A DNA stretch of 16,083 nt, from positions 1 to 16,083 of the forward strand of contig CAMDCC010000029.1 in assembly GCA_945889545.1 (NCBI GenBank). The letters are read 5' to 3'. Under the pieces are notes generated by a model. The model made no database searches, had not been told where the DNA came from, and worked only from the letters and a program-made list of their open reading frames with translations. The position numbers and the translations under genes were made by a program. Position 1 is the first letter of the stretch; every line of letters starts with the position of its first letter. The DNA comes from Bifidobacterium breve. GTDB lineage: Bacteria > Actinomycetota > Acidimicrobiia > IMCC26256 > PALSA-555. Of this stretch, positions 1 to 7,693 are shown piece by piece.

Positions 1-496
1 TCTTCACCGAGCCGGGTAGCCACGACACGCTGATCTCCACCTTTTTGGTGGCGAGCACGACCAGGGTTCCGGTCGTGAGGTTCATGTAGGCGTCGCGGCC
101 GAGTCCTTCAATGTCGGCGAGCTCGAACTCGCTCAGCACGTCGATGGCGTGCTGGTCCTGAAAGGCATCGGTCGCGTTCGGAAGCGCTTGGCCGAAGTGC
201 GGGAAGAGCTGCACGACGTTCACGGTGCCGCCTGGTGCCAGCGTGGGGTCGTCGCCCACTGCGTATGCACACGAGACGAAGACGGTGTCGAGAACCGGTT
301 CGGCAACCGGTCCGCCGAACACCTTCTCGACCTTCGATGCGTCGAGCAACGTGCACGGGTCGTCGAGCACACCCTTCGGCTTGGCTTTGCTCGCCGCGGA
401 TCCGGCTGCGGCGGTGACGACGCCCGTGGCGAGGCCTAGGCCAAGGATGACACTGAGGACGGCGCTAAGAATGGTGCGGCTGATCGTGCGGCGCAT
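1..496 (-). CDS. Exported DUF3558-like protein, C-terminus beyond the window
   Basis: The frame reads open from an ATG at 496-494 to the left edge, giving 165 visible residues without a stop. The N-terminus has an RR-containing basic stretch, a hydrophobic core (about residues 9-30) and small residues typical of a signal-peptidase site near residues 30-36. There is no lipobox cysteine, so it looks secreted or membrane-tethered rather than a lipoprotein. The mature part begins with DDPCTLLDASKVEKVFG, followed by a second cysteine in VSCAY (C48 and C76). This 'DPC-LL...C-Y' pattern resembles DUF3558-type exported actinobacterial proteins, whose function is not well defined. It lies 47 nt downstream of glnE on the same strand. 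A TACGCT hexamer at 511-506 could be its own -10 with a leader of only a few bases, and I see no Shine-Dalgarno. The gene is well supported; the family assignment is tentative. Confidence 0.75.
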   Translation of the reverse strand, partial: MRRTISRTILSAVLSVILGLGLATGVVTAAAGSAASKAKPKGVLDDPCTLLDASKVEKVFGGPVAEPVLDTVFVSCAYAVGDDPTLAPGGTVNVVQLFPHFGQALPNATDAFQDQHAIDVLSEFELADIEGLGRDAYMNLTTGTLVVLATKKVEISVSWLPGSVK

Positions 497-543
497 GGGT
501 GCGTCAGCGTACGCGCCGTAGCCGCATCTGCGGCCGCGGCCCG

Positions 544-3330
544 CTACCGGGCGTCGTGCTCGTAGAACACGCGCTCCACGACCTTGCGCGCCCGCCGGGT
601 GAGGCGGCGGTAGTCGGCGCGCAGCTCATTCTCTGGGCGGTACTCGTACCCGAGGAGTCGGGCCAGACGGCCAGCAGCCACCCCGGTGGGGAGCGCATCG
701 CTTGGCTGTCCGGTGACGAGGTAGCGCGCGTTGCGCGCCCGCTCGCAGAACCGGTACGCGTCGGCGAGCACGGTGGCGTCGGTGACATCGATCAGCCCTG
801 CGGTTCGAAGGCGGGTCAGCGCTTCCATGGTTGCGGGGGTCCGCACGTCGGGGCGGGTCGCGCCGTGCTGGAGCTGGAGGAGCTGCACGGTGAACTCGAT
901 GTCGGTGAGCGCGCCGCGACCGAGCTTGAGGTGGAACTCCGGATCCTCTCCGGGTGGGATGCGCTCGCGCTCCACGCGGGCCTTGATGCGGCGGACTTCG
1001 CGGGCAGCATCGGCGGGGAACGGATCGCGGTACACGAACGGCTCAGCGAGTGCGAGGAACCGTTCGCCCACATCTCGATCACCGGCGACGACCCGCGCCC
1101 GCAACAGTGACTGGAACTCCCAGGGGAGTGCCAGGCGCTCGTAGTACTGGCGGTAGCCGTCGAGCGATCGTGCGAGCGAACCTTGCTTGCCTTCGGGTCG
1201 AAGGTTCGCGTCGATGCGGAAGGTCTGCCCGTCGGCGGTGGTCGCGCCGATCTCGGCCATGAGTGCGGTCGCGGTTGCCTCGGCGCGCGCGAACTCCTCG
1301 GCGGTCGTGCCGTCGTACACGAAGAGCACGTCGATGTCGGATGCATATGAGAGCTCGCGCCCGCCGAGACGACCCATGCCGATCACAGCGAAGGGCACGT
1401 TGGGCTCGAGGGCGCGCACCGCAGCCTCGACGCACGCCTCGGCGAGCATGGCCAGCTCGCTCGCTGTCGTCTCGATCGGCGCAAGGCCCACGAGGTCGCG
1501 AGCCGCGATGCGCAGGAGCTCGCGCCGCTTGAAGCGCCGGAGCCCAGACCGACGGGCTTCGGTGTCCGAGCGCCAGCGCAGCGTCTCCAATGCTGCTTCC
1601 ATCAGCTCGCCGGCCTCGCGGGGCCGACCGAGCCAGTCGTCGTCACCGAGCAGCTCGACGACCTCTGGTTGGCGTAACAGCGCGTCGCCGACGAACCGAC
1701 TCGAGCCGAGCACGCGGCACACGCGTTCTGCTGCTCCCGGCTTCTCCCGGAACGTCGCCGCGAGTGCCTGCGATTGCGTCTCGCCTTCGGCGAGGCGACG
1801 GAGCTGGAGCAGTCCGAGGTCGGGGTCGGGGGTGTGCGACAGCCAGTCGAGCACGACCGGCAGGAGCTGCTGCATCACTCGTGACTGGCGGGTGAGCCCC
1901 TGGGTGAGCTCTTGGAGCGCGACGCGGGTATGCGCGGCGTCGACGAAGCCGAAGGCTGTGAGGCGTTCCTCGACCGCTTCGGGAGGGAGCGGGCCGGCGC
2001 CGGCGAGCGCGTCGAGAACTGGAGCGAAGAAGAGGCGTTCGTGGATCGAGCGGACCGCCGTCTGGTGATTGCGGTGATCGTCTTGGAACAGCTCGAGCGC
2101 GGTCGAGCGCGGCGTGTCGCGATAGCCGAGGACACGGGCGAGGCGAACCTGGGCCACCGCATCGGTGGGGAGGGTGTGCGTCTGCTGTTCGTCCCAGAGC
2201 TGGAGTCGGTGTTCGACAGTGCGGAGGAACACGTACGCGCCACTCAACCGATCCGCGTCGGCGCGTTCGATGTAGCCGGCGTCGGCGAGCTGCTCGAGCG
2301 CATCGAGCGTGGTGGACGACCGGATCGATCCGTCGTGACGACCATGCACTCGTTGGAGGAGCTGCACCGCGAACTCGATGTCGCGGATCCCGCCCCGGCC
2401 ACGCTTGAGCTCTCGTTCGTCGAGCCCCCTGCGACGCTGCTCGGCCTCGGAACGTGCCTTCATCGAACGTGCTTCGCGCACGGCGTCGGGATCGAGAACG
2501 TCGGGCCATACGAATGGAAGTGCGACCTCGGTGAACCGCGCACCGAGCGCGCGGTCGCCGGCGACGACCCGTGCCTTGATCAACGCTTGGAACTCCCACG
2601 GTCGAGCGAATCGCTCGTACCAGATCGCGTAGCCATCGATCTCGCGCGAGAGCGCGCCGGCTCGACCTTCGGGCCGGAGATCGGCGTCGGTGCGGAACAC
2701 GATGCCGTCGGGTGTTGGCGTCGTCATCGTGGCGAGCACGGCCCGTGCCACGCGGTCGGCTTCGTTGCCGTCGCCGTCGTGCACGAACAGCACGTCGACG
2801 TCGCTCGCGTAGTTCAGCTCCGACCCACCGAGCTTGCCCATGCCGATCACCGCGAACGGGATCTCAGGCGCAACGATCTCGAGCGCAGCACCGAGACACA
2901 CGTCGGCGAGCGCGGCGAGCTCTCGGCCAACCGCGGGGAGATCGGCGATGGCTAGGAGGTCGCGCGCGGCGATCCGCAGGTACTCGCGTCGCTTCCATCG
3001 ACGTAGCCGCTGCGCCGGATCGCCGTCGTCGGGAGACGCGGCGTACGACGTGCGGTACGCGTCGGCATCCATCTCGGTGCGCATCCCGTCGCCATCGCGT
3101 AGTGGTCCGATGACCGACGCATCGCTGACGATCGCTGCCGTCAACGACCGCGACGCGCAACCAACCACGACGAGCGAATCGCGAAGTAACCCGTCGGCCA
3201 CAAGTTCGCCCGCGAGCTCCGGATGTGCGTCGAGCACCCGTTCCAGCGCCGCGCGCCCCGCGAAAGCGTCGGCCGAGCGCTCGAGCGACGTGACCACCTC
3301 CGGCGCATCGAGTGCCGCGGCTACGTCCAC
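544..3330 (-). CDS. glnE: Bifunctional glutamine synthetase adenylyltransferase/deadenylase GlnE
   Basis: A 928-residue protein that in this family attaches AMP to, and removes it from, glutamine synthetase, so tuning ammonia assimilation in the cytoplasm. It shows the expected internal duplication of nucleotidyltransferase domains. The first has GMGKLGGSELNYASDVDVLF at about residues 163-182 and the second has GMGRLGGRELSYASDIDVLF at about 650-670; both carry the metal-binding D-x-D. By family convention the N-terminal half is the deadenylase and the C-terminal half the adenylyltransferase, each followed by a helical GlnD-UR-like domain. The length is close to that of other actinobacterial GlnE proteins. 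The start is GTG (3330-3328) without a visible Shine-Dalgarno. A GACACT hexamer begins 12 nt upstream, the same spacing as at nadE, so a leaderless transcript is possible. It is divergent from nadE across 58 bp. No PII or glutamine synthetase gene is in the window. Confidence 0.97.
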   Translation of the reverse strand: MDVAAALDAPEVVTSLERSADAFAGRAALERVLDAHPELAGELVADGLLRDSLVVVGCASRSLTAAIVSDASVIGPLRDGDGMRTEMDADAYRTSYAASPDDGDPAQRLRRWKRREYLRIAARDLLAIADLPAVGRELAALADVCLGAALEIVAPEIPFAVIGMGKLGGSELNYASDVDVLFVHDGDGNEADRVARAVLATMTTPTPDGIVFRTDADLRPEGRAGALSREIDGYAIWYERFARPWEFQALIKARVVAGDRALGARFTEVALPFVWPDVLDPDAVREARSMKARSEAEQRRRGLDERELKRGRGGIRDIEFAVQLLQRVHGRHDGSIRSSTTLDALEQLADAGYIERADADRLSGAYVFLRTVEHRLQLWDEQQTHTLPTDAVAQVRLARVLGYRDTPRSTALELFQDDHRNHQTAVRSIHERLFFAPVLDALAGAGPLPPEAVEERLTAFGFVDAAHTRVALQELTQGLTRQSRVMQQLLPVVLDWLSHTPDPDLGLLQLRRLAEGETQSQALAATFREKPGAAERVCRVLGSSRFVGDALLRQPEVVELLGDDDWLGRPREAGELMEAALETLRWRSDTEARRSGLRRFKRRELLRIAARDLVGLAPIETTASELAMLAEACVEAAVRALEPNVPFAVIGMGRLGGRELSYASDIDVLFVYDGTTAEEFARAEATATALMAEIGATTADGQTFRIDANLRPEGKQGSLARSLDGYRQYYERLALPWEFQSLLRARVVAGDRDVGERFLALAEPFVYRDPFPADAAREVRRIKARVERERIPPGEDPEFHLKLGRGALTDIEFTVQLLQLQHGATRPDVRTPATMEALTRLRTAGLIDVTDATVLADAYRFCERARNARYLVTGQPSDALPTGVAAGRLARLLGYEYRPENELRADYRRLTRRARKVVERVFYEHDAR

Positions 3331-3352
3331 GGGTCAAGTGTCGCATTCACTC

Positions 3353-3382
3353 TTCGACCGCCGCGAAGGGGTTGCGTATCCT
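3353..3382 (+). promoter_or_regulatory. Predicted promoter of nadE (leaderless)
   Basis: TTCGAC at 3353-3358 and TATCCT at 3377-3382 form a sigma-70-type pair with an 18-nt spacer. Six bases separate the -10 from the GTG start of nadE at 3389, so transcription should begin at or next to the start codon. No ribosome-binding site is present, consistent with leaderless translation as known in Actinobacteria. Confidence 0.6.
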
Positions 3383-3388
3383 TGTGGT

Positions 3389-5098
3389 GTGCCCAGACTG
3401 CGCATCGCCGCTGCACAGCTGAATCTCGTCGTCGGTGATCTCGATGGCAACGTCGCGCGCATCCTCGAGTCGTACGAGCGGGCGGAGAGCGAGGGCTGCG
3501 ACCTCGTTGCGTTTCCCGAGCTCGCGATCACCGGGTACCCGCCGGAAGACCTGTTGCTACGCCCGGCGTTCGTGGCGCAATCGGTGGAAGCGCTGGAGAA
3601 GGTGGCCACGCGTACCGGCCGGACCGCAGCGATCATCGGCTTTCCCGAGCCCGACGCCGATCTCTACAACGCAGCCGCCGTGTGCGCTGGTGGCAAGGTG
3701 CTCGGGGTCTACCGGAAGCATTTGCTCCCGAACTACGCCGTGTTCGACGAGGAGCGGTACTTCGAGCCCTGGAAGGTCGACGGGCCGTTGTTCGTAGTGG
3801 GTGGTGTGCGGGTGGCGGTGACGATCTGCGAAGACGCGTGGAGCCCGTCGGGCCCGATCCTCACGCAGGCCGCGGCGGGTGCCGAGCTCGTGGTGAACAT
3901 CAACGCTTCGCCCTACTACGCGGGTCGACTGCGCGAGCGCGACACGATGCTTGCGACCCGGGCCGCCGATGCATCGGTGCCGCTCGTGTACCTCAACCTC
4001 GTGGGTGGCCAGGACGAGCTGGTCTTCGACGGCGGATCGATGGTGTTCGACGAAGGCGGTCATCTCATCGCCCGCGCCAAGCAGTTCGAAGAGGACTTCC
4101 TGGTGGTCGACCTCGACGTGCAGCCAGCGTTCCGGCGCCGCGCGCTCGACCCGCGCGGGCGCACGCGGGCAGCCAAGCTGCCCGAAGTCGCCGTCAGTGA
4201 CGCGCAGATCTCGGAACGGGCGGCGCCGCCGCGCCTTGAGCCGTTGCTCGATCCGGTTCGCGAGGTGTACGCCGCGCTCGTGCTCGGCACGCGCGACTAC
4301 GTACGCAAAACCGGCTTCACCGATGTCCTCATCGGTTTGTCGGGCGGGGTCGACTCGACACTCGTTGCGGTGATTGCCGCGGAGGCACTGGGACCCGACC
4401 ACGTCACCTGCGTGCTGATGCCCTCGCGCTTCTCGAGTGAGGGGAGCGTGACCGACGCACGAACGTTGATCGAGACGCTCGGCGTTCGTTCGCTGACCGT
4501 GCCAATCGAGGACGCCCACACCGCGTTCCTCGACATGCTTGCTGAGCCCTTTGCGGGCACGGACTCCGGTACGGCCGAGGAGAACCTCCAGGCTCGGATC
4601 CGCGGCACGATCCTGATGACCCTGTCGAACAAGTTCGGGTCGATGGTGCTGACCACGGGCAACAAGAGCGAGTTCGCCACCGGGTACTCCACGCTCTACG
4701 GCGACATGGCCGGTGGCTTCTCGGTCATCAAGGACGTGCCCAAGACCCTGGTGTATGCGCTGTGCCGCAACATCAACGAGCGTGCCGGGCGCGCCGTGAT
4801 CCCCGAGACCGTGATCGACAAGCCGCCCAGCGCCGAGCTGCGACCCGATCAACGCGACAGCGACTCGCTCCCGCCGTACGAGGTGCTCGATCCGATCATC
4901 GAGGAGTACGTGGAGAACGACAAGTCGGTGAGCGAGCTCCTCGCCTTGGGCTTCGATCCCGACACCGTGCGTCGCGTGGCCAAGCTCGTAGACCGCAACG
5001 AGTACAAGCGTCGTCAGGCGCCTCCCGGCGTGCGCGTCTCGCCCAAGGCATTCGGCAAGGACCGCCGGCTCCCGATCACCAATCGCTGGCCGGGCTAG
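3389..5098 (+). CDS. nadE: Glutamine-hydrolysing NAD(+) synthase
   Basis: A 569-residue two-domain enzyme of the last step of NAD biosynthesis: ATP-dependent amidation of nicotinic acid adenine dinucleotide with ammonia from glutamine. The N-terminal nitrilase-type glutaminase domain shows the Glu-Lys-Cys triad: E44 in FPELAITGYPPEDLL, K110 in YRKHLLPNY and C147 in TICEDAW. The C-terminal synthetase has the PP-loop LSGGVDSTL at about residues 316-325 and TTGNKSEFATGYSTLYGDMAGG (split motif for substrate and ATP binding) near 425-450. The open frame extends upstream to 2834, but that part overlaps glnE antisense. Homology begins at PRLRIAAAQLNLVVGDLDG, immediately after the GTG at 3389, which a well-placed -10 supports. 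The TAG stop (5096-5098) also begins a -10-like hexamer for the next gene. Confidence 0.97.
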   Translation: MPRLRIAAAQLNLVVGDLDGNVARILESYERAESEGCDLVAFPELAITGYPPEDLLLRPAFVAQSVEALEKVATRTGRTAAIIGFPEPDADLYNAAAVCAGGKVLGVYRKHLLPNYAVFDEERYFEPWKVDGPLFVVGGVRVAVTICEDAWSPSGPILTQAAAGAELVVNINASPYYAGRLRERDTMLATRAADASVPLVYLNLVGGQDELVFDGGSMVFDEGGHLIARAKQFEEDFLVVDLDVQPAFRRRALDPRGRTRAAKLPEVAVSDAQISERAAPPRLEPLLDPVREVYAALVLGTRDYVRKTGFTDVLIGLSGGVDSTLVAVIAAEALGPDHVTCVLMPSRFSSEGSVTDARTLIETLGVRSLTVPIEDAHTAFLDMLAEPFAGTDSGTAEENLQARIRGTILMTLSNKFGSMVLTTGNKSEFATGYSTLYGDMAGGFSVIKDVPKTLVYALCRNINERAGRAVIPETVIDKPPSAELRPDQRDSDSLPPYEVLDPIIEEYVENDKSVSELLALGFDPDTVRRVAKLVDRNEYKRRQAPPGVRVSPKAFGKDRRLPITNRWPG

Positions 5099-5101
5099 AT
5101 C
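5096..5101 (+). promoter_or_regulatory. Possible -10 of the EamA gene, overlapping the nadE stop
   Basis: TAGATC starts with the nadE TAG stop codon and lies six bases before the GTG at 5108, the same geometry as the nadE and 6011 genes. The last base is C rather than the preferred T, and no clear -35 is visible, so it is weaker than those two. There is no ribosome-binding site in the 9-nt gap. Confidence 0.35.
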
Positions 5102-5107
5102 TTCTCG

Positions 5108-6001
5108 GTGAGGCGATACAAGCCGGAGGGCGCGCTCGTCCTCGCGGCGTTCTTCTTCGGCGTCACGTTCCCGCTCGTGCACGACGCGCTCGGCGACATC
5201 GAGCCGTTCGCATACCTGTTGTTGCGGTTCGCGATTGCAGTGCTCGTACTCGGTCCGTTCGGCGTGGTCATCGCTCGTCGAGGAAGTGCCGAGGAGCGTC
5301 GACTGCTCATTCGCGCGGGACTCGTCGCCGGTGTGCTGCTGATGGGCGGGTATGCAACGCAGACGATCGGACTCGAGACCACGTCGCCGTCGACGTCGGC
5401 GTTCATCACGGGTCTCTACGTGGTGTTCACTCCGCTCGTCGAAGGCGTGGTGCGTCGGAAGGCGCCGCCCGTCGGTGTGTTGATCGGGATCGCGTTCGCA
5501 ACCGTTGGGCTGTACCTACTGACGGGAGCTGATCTCGCGTTTGGCCCGGGCGAGATCTGGACGCTCGCATGCGCAGTGCTGTTCGCCGTCTGGATCGTGT
5601 TCCAGGGGGAGTACGCGCAACGCATCCATCCGATTCCGTACACCACGGTGCAGATGATCGTGGTCGTGGTGTTGTGCGTGCCCGGCACCGCCGCGCAAGG
5701 GATCGGCCACCTCACGGGGCTGGCGATCTTCGCGGTCGCGTTCACCGGCATCGCGTGTTCGTCGTTCGCGCTGTCGCTCCAGCTCTACGGGCAGAAGCAC
5801 ATCGCAGCCAGCCGCGCCGCGCTCATCCTCCTCATCGAGCCGGTGTTCGCCGCGATGGCCGGGTATGTGAACGGCGAGCGGCTCGGTGTCGTCGAGCTCG
5901 CCGGGGCCGGCGTGATCCTCGTGGGAATCGTGATCGCCGAGCTCGGTCCCGGCCGGGAGCAGGTGCCACACCCCGAGCTCGTCGAGCCCCATCCTTTCTA
6001 G
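5108..6001 (+). CDS. DMT superfamily EamA-type permease
   Basis: A 297-residue integral membrane protein with about ten hydrophobic segments arranged as two EamA repeats (roughly residues 8-140 and 145-285), the typical size and layout of drug/metabolite transporter family exporters. Recognisable elements include LVLAAFFFGVTFPLVHDAL at the first helix, the ETTSPSTSAFITGLYVVFTP stretch after helix 3-4, and AALILLIEPVFAAMAGY near helix 9, a segment very typical of EamA proteins. The substrate cannot be deduced. The start is GTG, nine bases after the nadE stop, with no Shine-Dalgarno in between; translation is either by coupling from nadE or from a leaderless transcript. A cytosolic basic tail ends the protein. 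Its placement next to nadE suggests cotranscription but not a shared function. Confidence 0.9.
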   Translation: MRRYKPEGALVLAAFFFGVTFPLVHDALGDIEPFAYLLLRFAIAVLVLGPFGVVIARRGSAEERRLLIRAGLVAGVLLMGGYATQTIGLETTSPSTSAFITGLYVVFTPLVEGVVRRKAPPVGVLIGIAFATVGLYLLTGADLAFGPGEIWTLACAVLFAVWIVFQGEYAQRIHPIPYTTVQMIVVVVLCVPGTAAQGIGHLTGLAIFAVAFTGIACSSFALSLQLYGQKHIAASRAALILLIEPVFAAMAGYVNGERLGVVELAGAGVILVGIVIAELGPGREQVPHPELVEPHPF

Positions 6002-6004
6002 ACT
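5999..6004 (+). promoter_or_regulatory. Predicted -10 element overlapping the EamA stop codon
   Basis: TAGACT is a full match to the actinobacterial -10 pattern TANNNT. Its first three bases are the TAG stop of the EamA gene. It ends six bases before the GTG start at 6011, so the downstream gene may be transcribed as a leaderless mRNA. No convincing -35 is seen at 17-18 nt. Confidence 0.5.
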
Positions 6005-6010
6005 TCCCTG

Positions 6011-6493
6011 GTGTCCGTTCCCGGCCTCACGATTGACGATTCGGCGCGATTTCTCGGCCATGTCATCTGGGTCGAGCGCCGGCTCTTCGAGGTGCTGGGG
6101 GGCTGGGTCTCGGACCCGGCTGATCCGGCGGTGAAGCTCGCGTTCGCCCGCCACAGCCGTCATCACGCTTGGTATGCCGAGCTGATCGAGCCCCTTCGGC
6201 CCGACACCCGGGATCACGATCTCGACGCCCGGGCCCCGCTCGACGCCAGATGGCGAAGCCGCGTCAACAAGATGCTGGCGGCGACGGCCACTCCCCAGCG
6301 CCTCGAACGGCTCACCGACACCCTCGTGGGCACCATTGCCCTCTACGAGCAGTACCTCGGTGCCACCCGAGCCGTCCGAGATGCCCCGATTCGTCGGGTG
6401 CTGGGGCTCGTGGTGGAGTCCGAGCGGGCTGAACTCGGCGAATTCGAGGCCCTTGCGAGAATCGATGCAGGAAGCGGGGCCACCGGCCGATAG
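6011..6493 (+). CDS. Small helical protein, possibly ferritin-like fold
   Basis: A 160-residue soluble protein that I cannot assign to a characterised family. It is predicted almost wholly helical. It contains WVERRLFEVLGGW (residues 20-32), ARHSRHHAWYAEL (46-58) and a C-terminal helix, ESERAELGEFEAL. The spaced Glu and His residues in several helices recall ferritin-like four-helix bundles, but a complete di-metal site cannot be assigned by eye. No signal peptide or membrane segment is visible. The start is GTG, nine bases downstream of the EamA stop, without Shine-Dalgarno but with a TAGACT -10 at the leaderless distance. Codon use matches the neighbouring genes. It is followed by a 186-nt gap before the sigma factor. 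Coding status is well supported; function is unknown. Confidence 0.75.
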   Translation: MSVPGLTIDDSARFLGHVIWVERRLFEVLGGWVSDPADPAVKLAFARHSRHHAWYAELIEPLRPDTRDHDLDARAPLDARWRSRVNKMLAATATPQRLERLTDTLVGTIALYEQYLGATRAVRDAPIRRVLGLVVESERAELGEFEALARIDAGSGATGR

Positions 6494-6562
6494 CATCACT
6501 AGCCCCCAACAGGGATTCAGCCCGTTTCGGAGCCTGTGGAAAGCGTCGCTTGACGGGGTCGT

Positions 6563-6631
6563 TATGGTACGGAGGGCGACCGCCCCCCGACTGTCGGGAA
6601 CCGGGAACATCCGCCGCCACCAGGCGGTTTT
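6563..6631 (+). promoter_or_regulatory. Structured leader upstream of the sigma factor gene
   Basis: The 186-nt gap 6494-6679 contains a TATGGT hexamer (6563-6568) that could be a -10, although no -35 lies at the proper distance. Three short hairpins follow: GGGC/GCCC (6574-6585), CCCGA/TCGGG (6586-6598) and CCGCC/GGCGG (6611-6627). The last is followed by TTTT and so resembles a weak intrinsic terminator or attenuator. The sigma gene start has a GAAAGG Shine-Dalgarno at 6669-6674, five bases before GTG. Confidence 0.35.
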
Positions 6632-6679
6632 CAACAAGCTCACCGAACTTGCTCTTCTAGAGATCAGCGAAAGGCATCA

Positions 6680-7621
6680 GTGGCTAAGGAGCGTGTCGAG
6701 CGGGACGAAGAAGACCTCGTCCGGCTCTATCTCACCGACATCGGGCAGTACCCACTGCTCACCAAGGACGACGAGGTTCGCCTCGCCCAGCAGATCGAGC
6801 GTGGAAACGTCGGTCGCGACGAGTTCGAGAAGACCCCGGCCAAGAAGCTCACGCCGGCCAAGAAGCGCGAGCTCAAGAAGATCGCCCGTGAGGGTGAGCA
6901 GGCCCAGCGCACGTTCGTGCAGTCGAACCTGCGGCTGGTGGTCTCGATCGCCAAGAAGTACCAGGCCTCTGGTCTGCCGCTCCTCGACCTGATCCAAGAG
7001 GGCAACCTTGGCCTGATGCACGCCGTCGAGAAGTTCGACTGGCGCAAGGGGTTCAAGTTCTCCACGTACGCCACCTGGTGGATCCGGCAGGCCATCACCC
7101 GCGGTATCGCCAACACCGGTCGCACCATCCGACTGCCGGTGCACGCGGGCGACACGCTGGCGCGGCTCCAGAAGGCGCGTTCCCGCCTGGAGCTCAAGCT
7201 CGGTCGTCCCGCCACGCTCGCGGAGCTCGCGATCGAAGTGGAGATGCCCGAGGACAAGGTCACCGAGGCGCTGCGCTTCGCGGCCGAGCCGCTGTCGTTG
7301 TCGGAGCCGCTGCGTGAAGACGGCGACGCCGAGCTCGGCGACATCGTCGAGGACCGCTCGGCCGAATCGCCGTTCGAGGTTGCCGCCACCGCGCTGCTCC
7401 CCGACGAGATCGAGAAGCTGCTCGCACCGCTCGACGAGCGTGAGCGCCAGATCCTGGCGTTGCGCTTCGGCCTCGACCGGGGCGAGCCGCGCACACTCGA
7501 AGAGGTTGGCGAGTACTTCAACCTCACGCGTGAGCGCATCCGCCAGATTGAAGCCCGCGCGATGAGCAAGTTGCGTCACCCATCCGCCGACACCGGCGCC
7601 CGCGACCTGCTGGCCGTCTAG
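6680..7621 (+). CDS. Sigma-70 family RNA polymerase sigma factor, group 1/2 type
   Basis: A 313-residue primary-like sigma factor that directs RNA polymerase to -10/-35 promoters. Region 1.2 is seen at about residues 11-43 (LVRLYLTDIGQYPLLT). Region 2 covers about residues 80-155, with LRLVVSIAKKYQASGLPLL, DLIQEGNLGLMHAVEKFDW and the -10-reading segment STYATWWIRQAITRGIAN. Region 3 follows (about 160-225), then region 4 with the helix-turn-helix TLEEVGEYFNLTRERIRQIE at about 274-293. It lacks the long N-terminal extension of large RpoD proteins. It could be the housekeeping sigma factor of its lineage or a SigB-like paralogue, and the sequence alone does not decide. The GTG start is supported by GAAAGG five bases upstream, unlike the leaderless genes before it. 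A UUCG hairpin 30 nt downstream ends the unit. Confidence 0.93.
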   Translation: MAKERVERDEEDLVRLYLTDIGQYPLLTKDDEVRLAQQIERGNVGRDEFEKTPAKKLTPAKKRELKKIAREGEQAQRTFVQSNLRLVVSIAKKYQASGLPLLDLIQEGNLGLMHAVEKFDWRKGFKFSTYATWWIRQAITRGIANTGRTIRLPVHAGDTLARLQKARSRLELKLGRPATLAELAIEVEMPEDKVTEALRFAAEPLSLSEPLREDGDAELGDIVEDRSAESPFEVAATALLPDEIEKLLAPLDERERQILALRFGLDRGEPRTLEEVGEYFNLTRERIRQIEARAMSKLRHPSADTGARDLLAV

Positions 7622-7649
7622 CCGACCAGCAAGTCCGGGAAGGCCATGG

Positions 7650-7669
7650 AGCCCCGCTTCGGCGGGGCT
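7650..7669 (+). terminator. UUCG-capped hairpin terminator of the sigma gene
   Basis: AGCCCCGC (7650-7657) pairs perfectly with GCGGGGCT (7662-7669) around a TTCG tetraloop, 28 nt after the sigma stop codon. There is no long U tract after it, as is common for terminators in high-GC Actinobacteria. Confidence 0.8.
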
Positions 7670-7693
7670 TCGTCGCGTCTCGACCCAACCCCG

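Noticed and set aside
521..534. GCCGC/GCGGC hairpin between glnE and the exported-protein gene as a terminator
   Set aside because: The stem is only 5 bp in a GC-rich stretch with no T tract; expected often by chance at this base composition.
1187..2955. Long plus-strand frames (1187-2068 and 1912-2955) opposite glnE
   Set aside because: They are shadow frames from codon bias on the glnE strand, with no recognisable domain and no ribosome-binding site.
2834..3388. Upstream in-frame extension of nadE by 185 residues
   Set aside because: It lies antisense to glnE, is Ser/Arg/Ala-rich like other shadow frames, and NAD synthase homology starts immediately at the GTG at 3389, which has a well-placed -10.
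3557..5182. 541-residue open frame antisense to nadE
   Set aside because: Its His/Arg/Val-rich composition is that of a high-GC antisense shadow; the sense strand encodes an intact enzyme with all catalytic motifs.
6550..6568. TTGACG (6550-6555) with TATGGT (6563-6568) as a sigma gene promoter
   Set aside because: The spacer is only 7 bp, so the two boxes cannot work together; TATGGT alone is kept as a weak candidate.
6677..7579. 300-residue antisense frame over the sigma factor gene
   Set aside because: Leu/Arg/Glu-rich shadow of a conserved gene; the sense strand has a ribosome-binding site, all sigma regions and a terminator.
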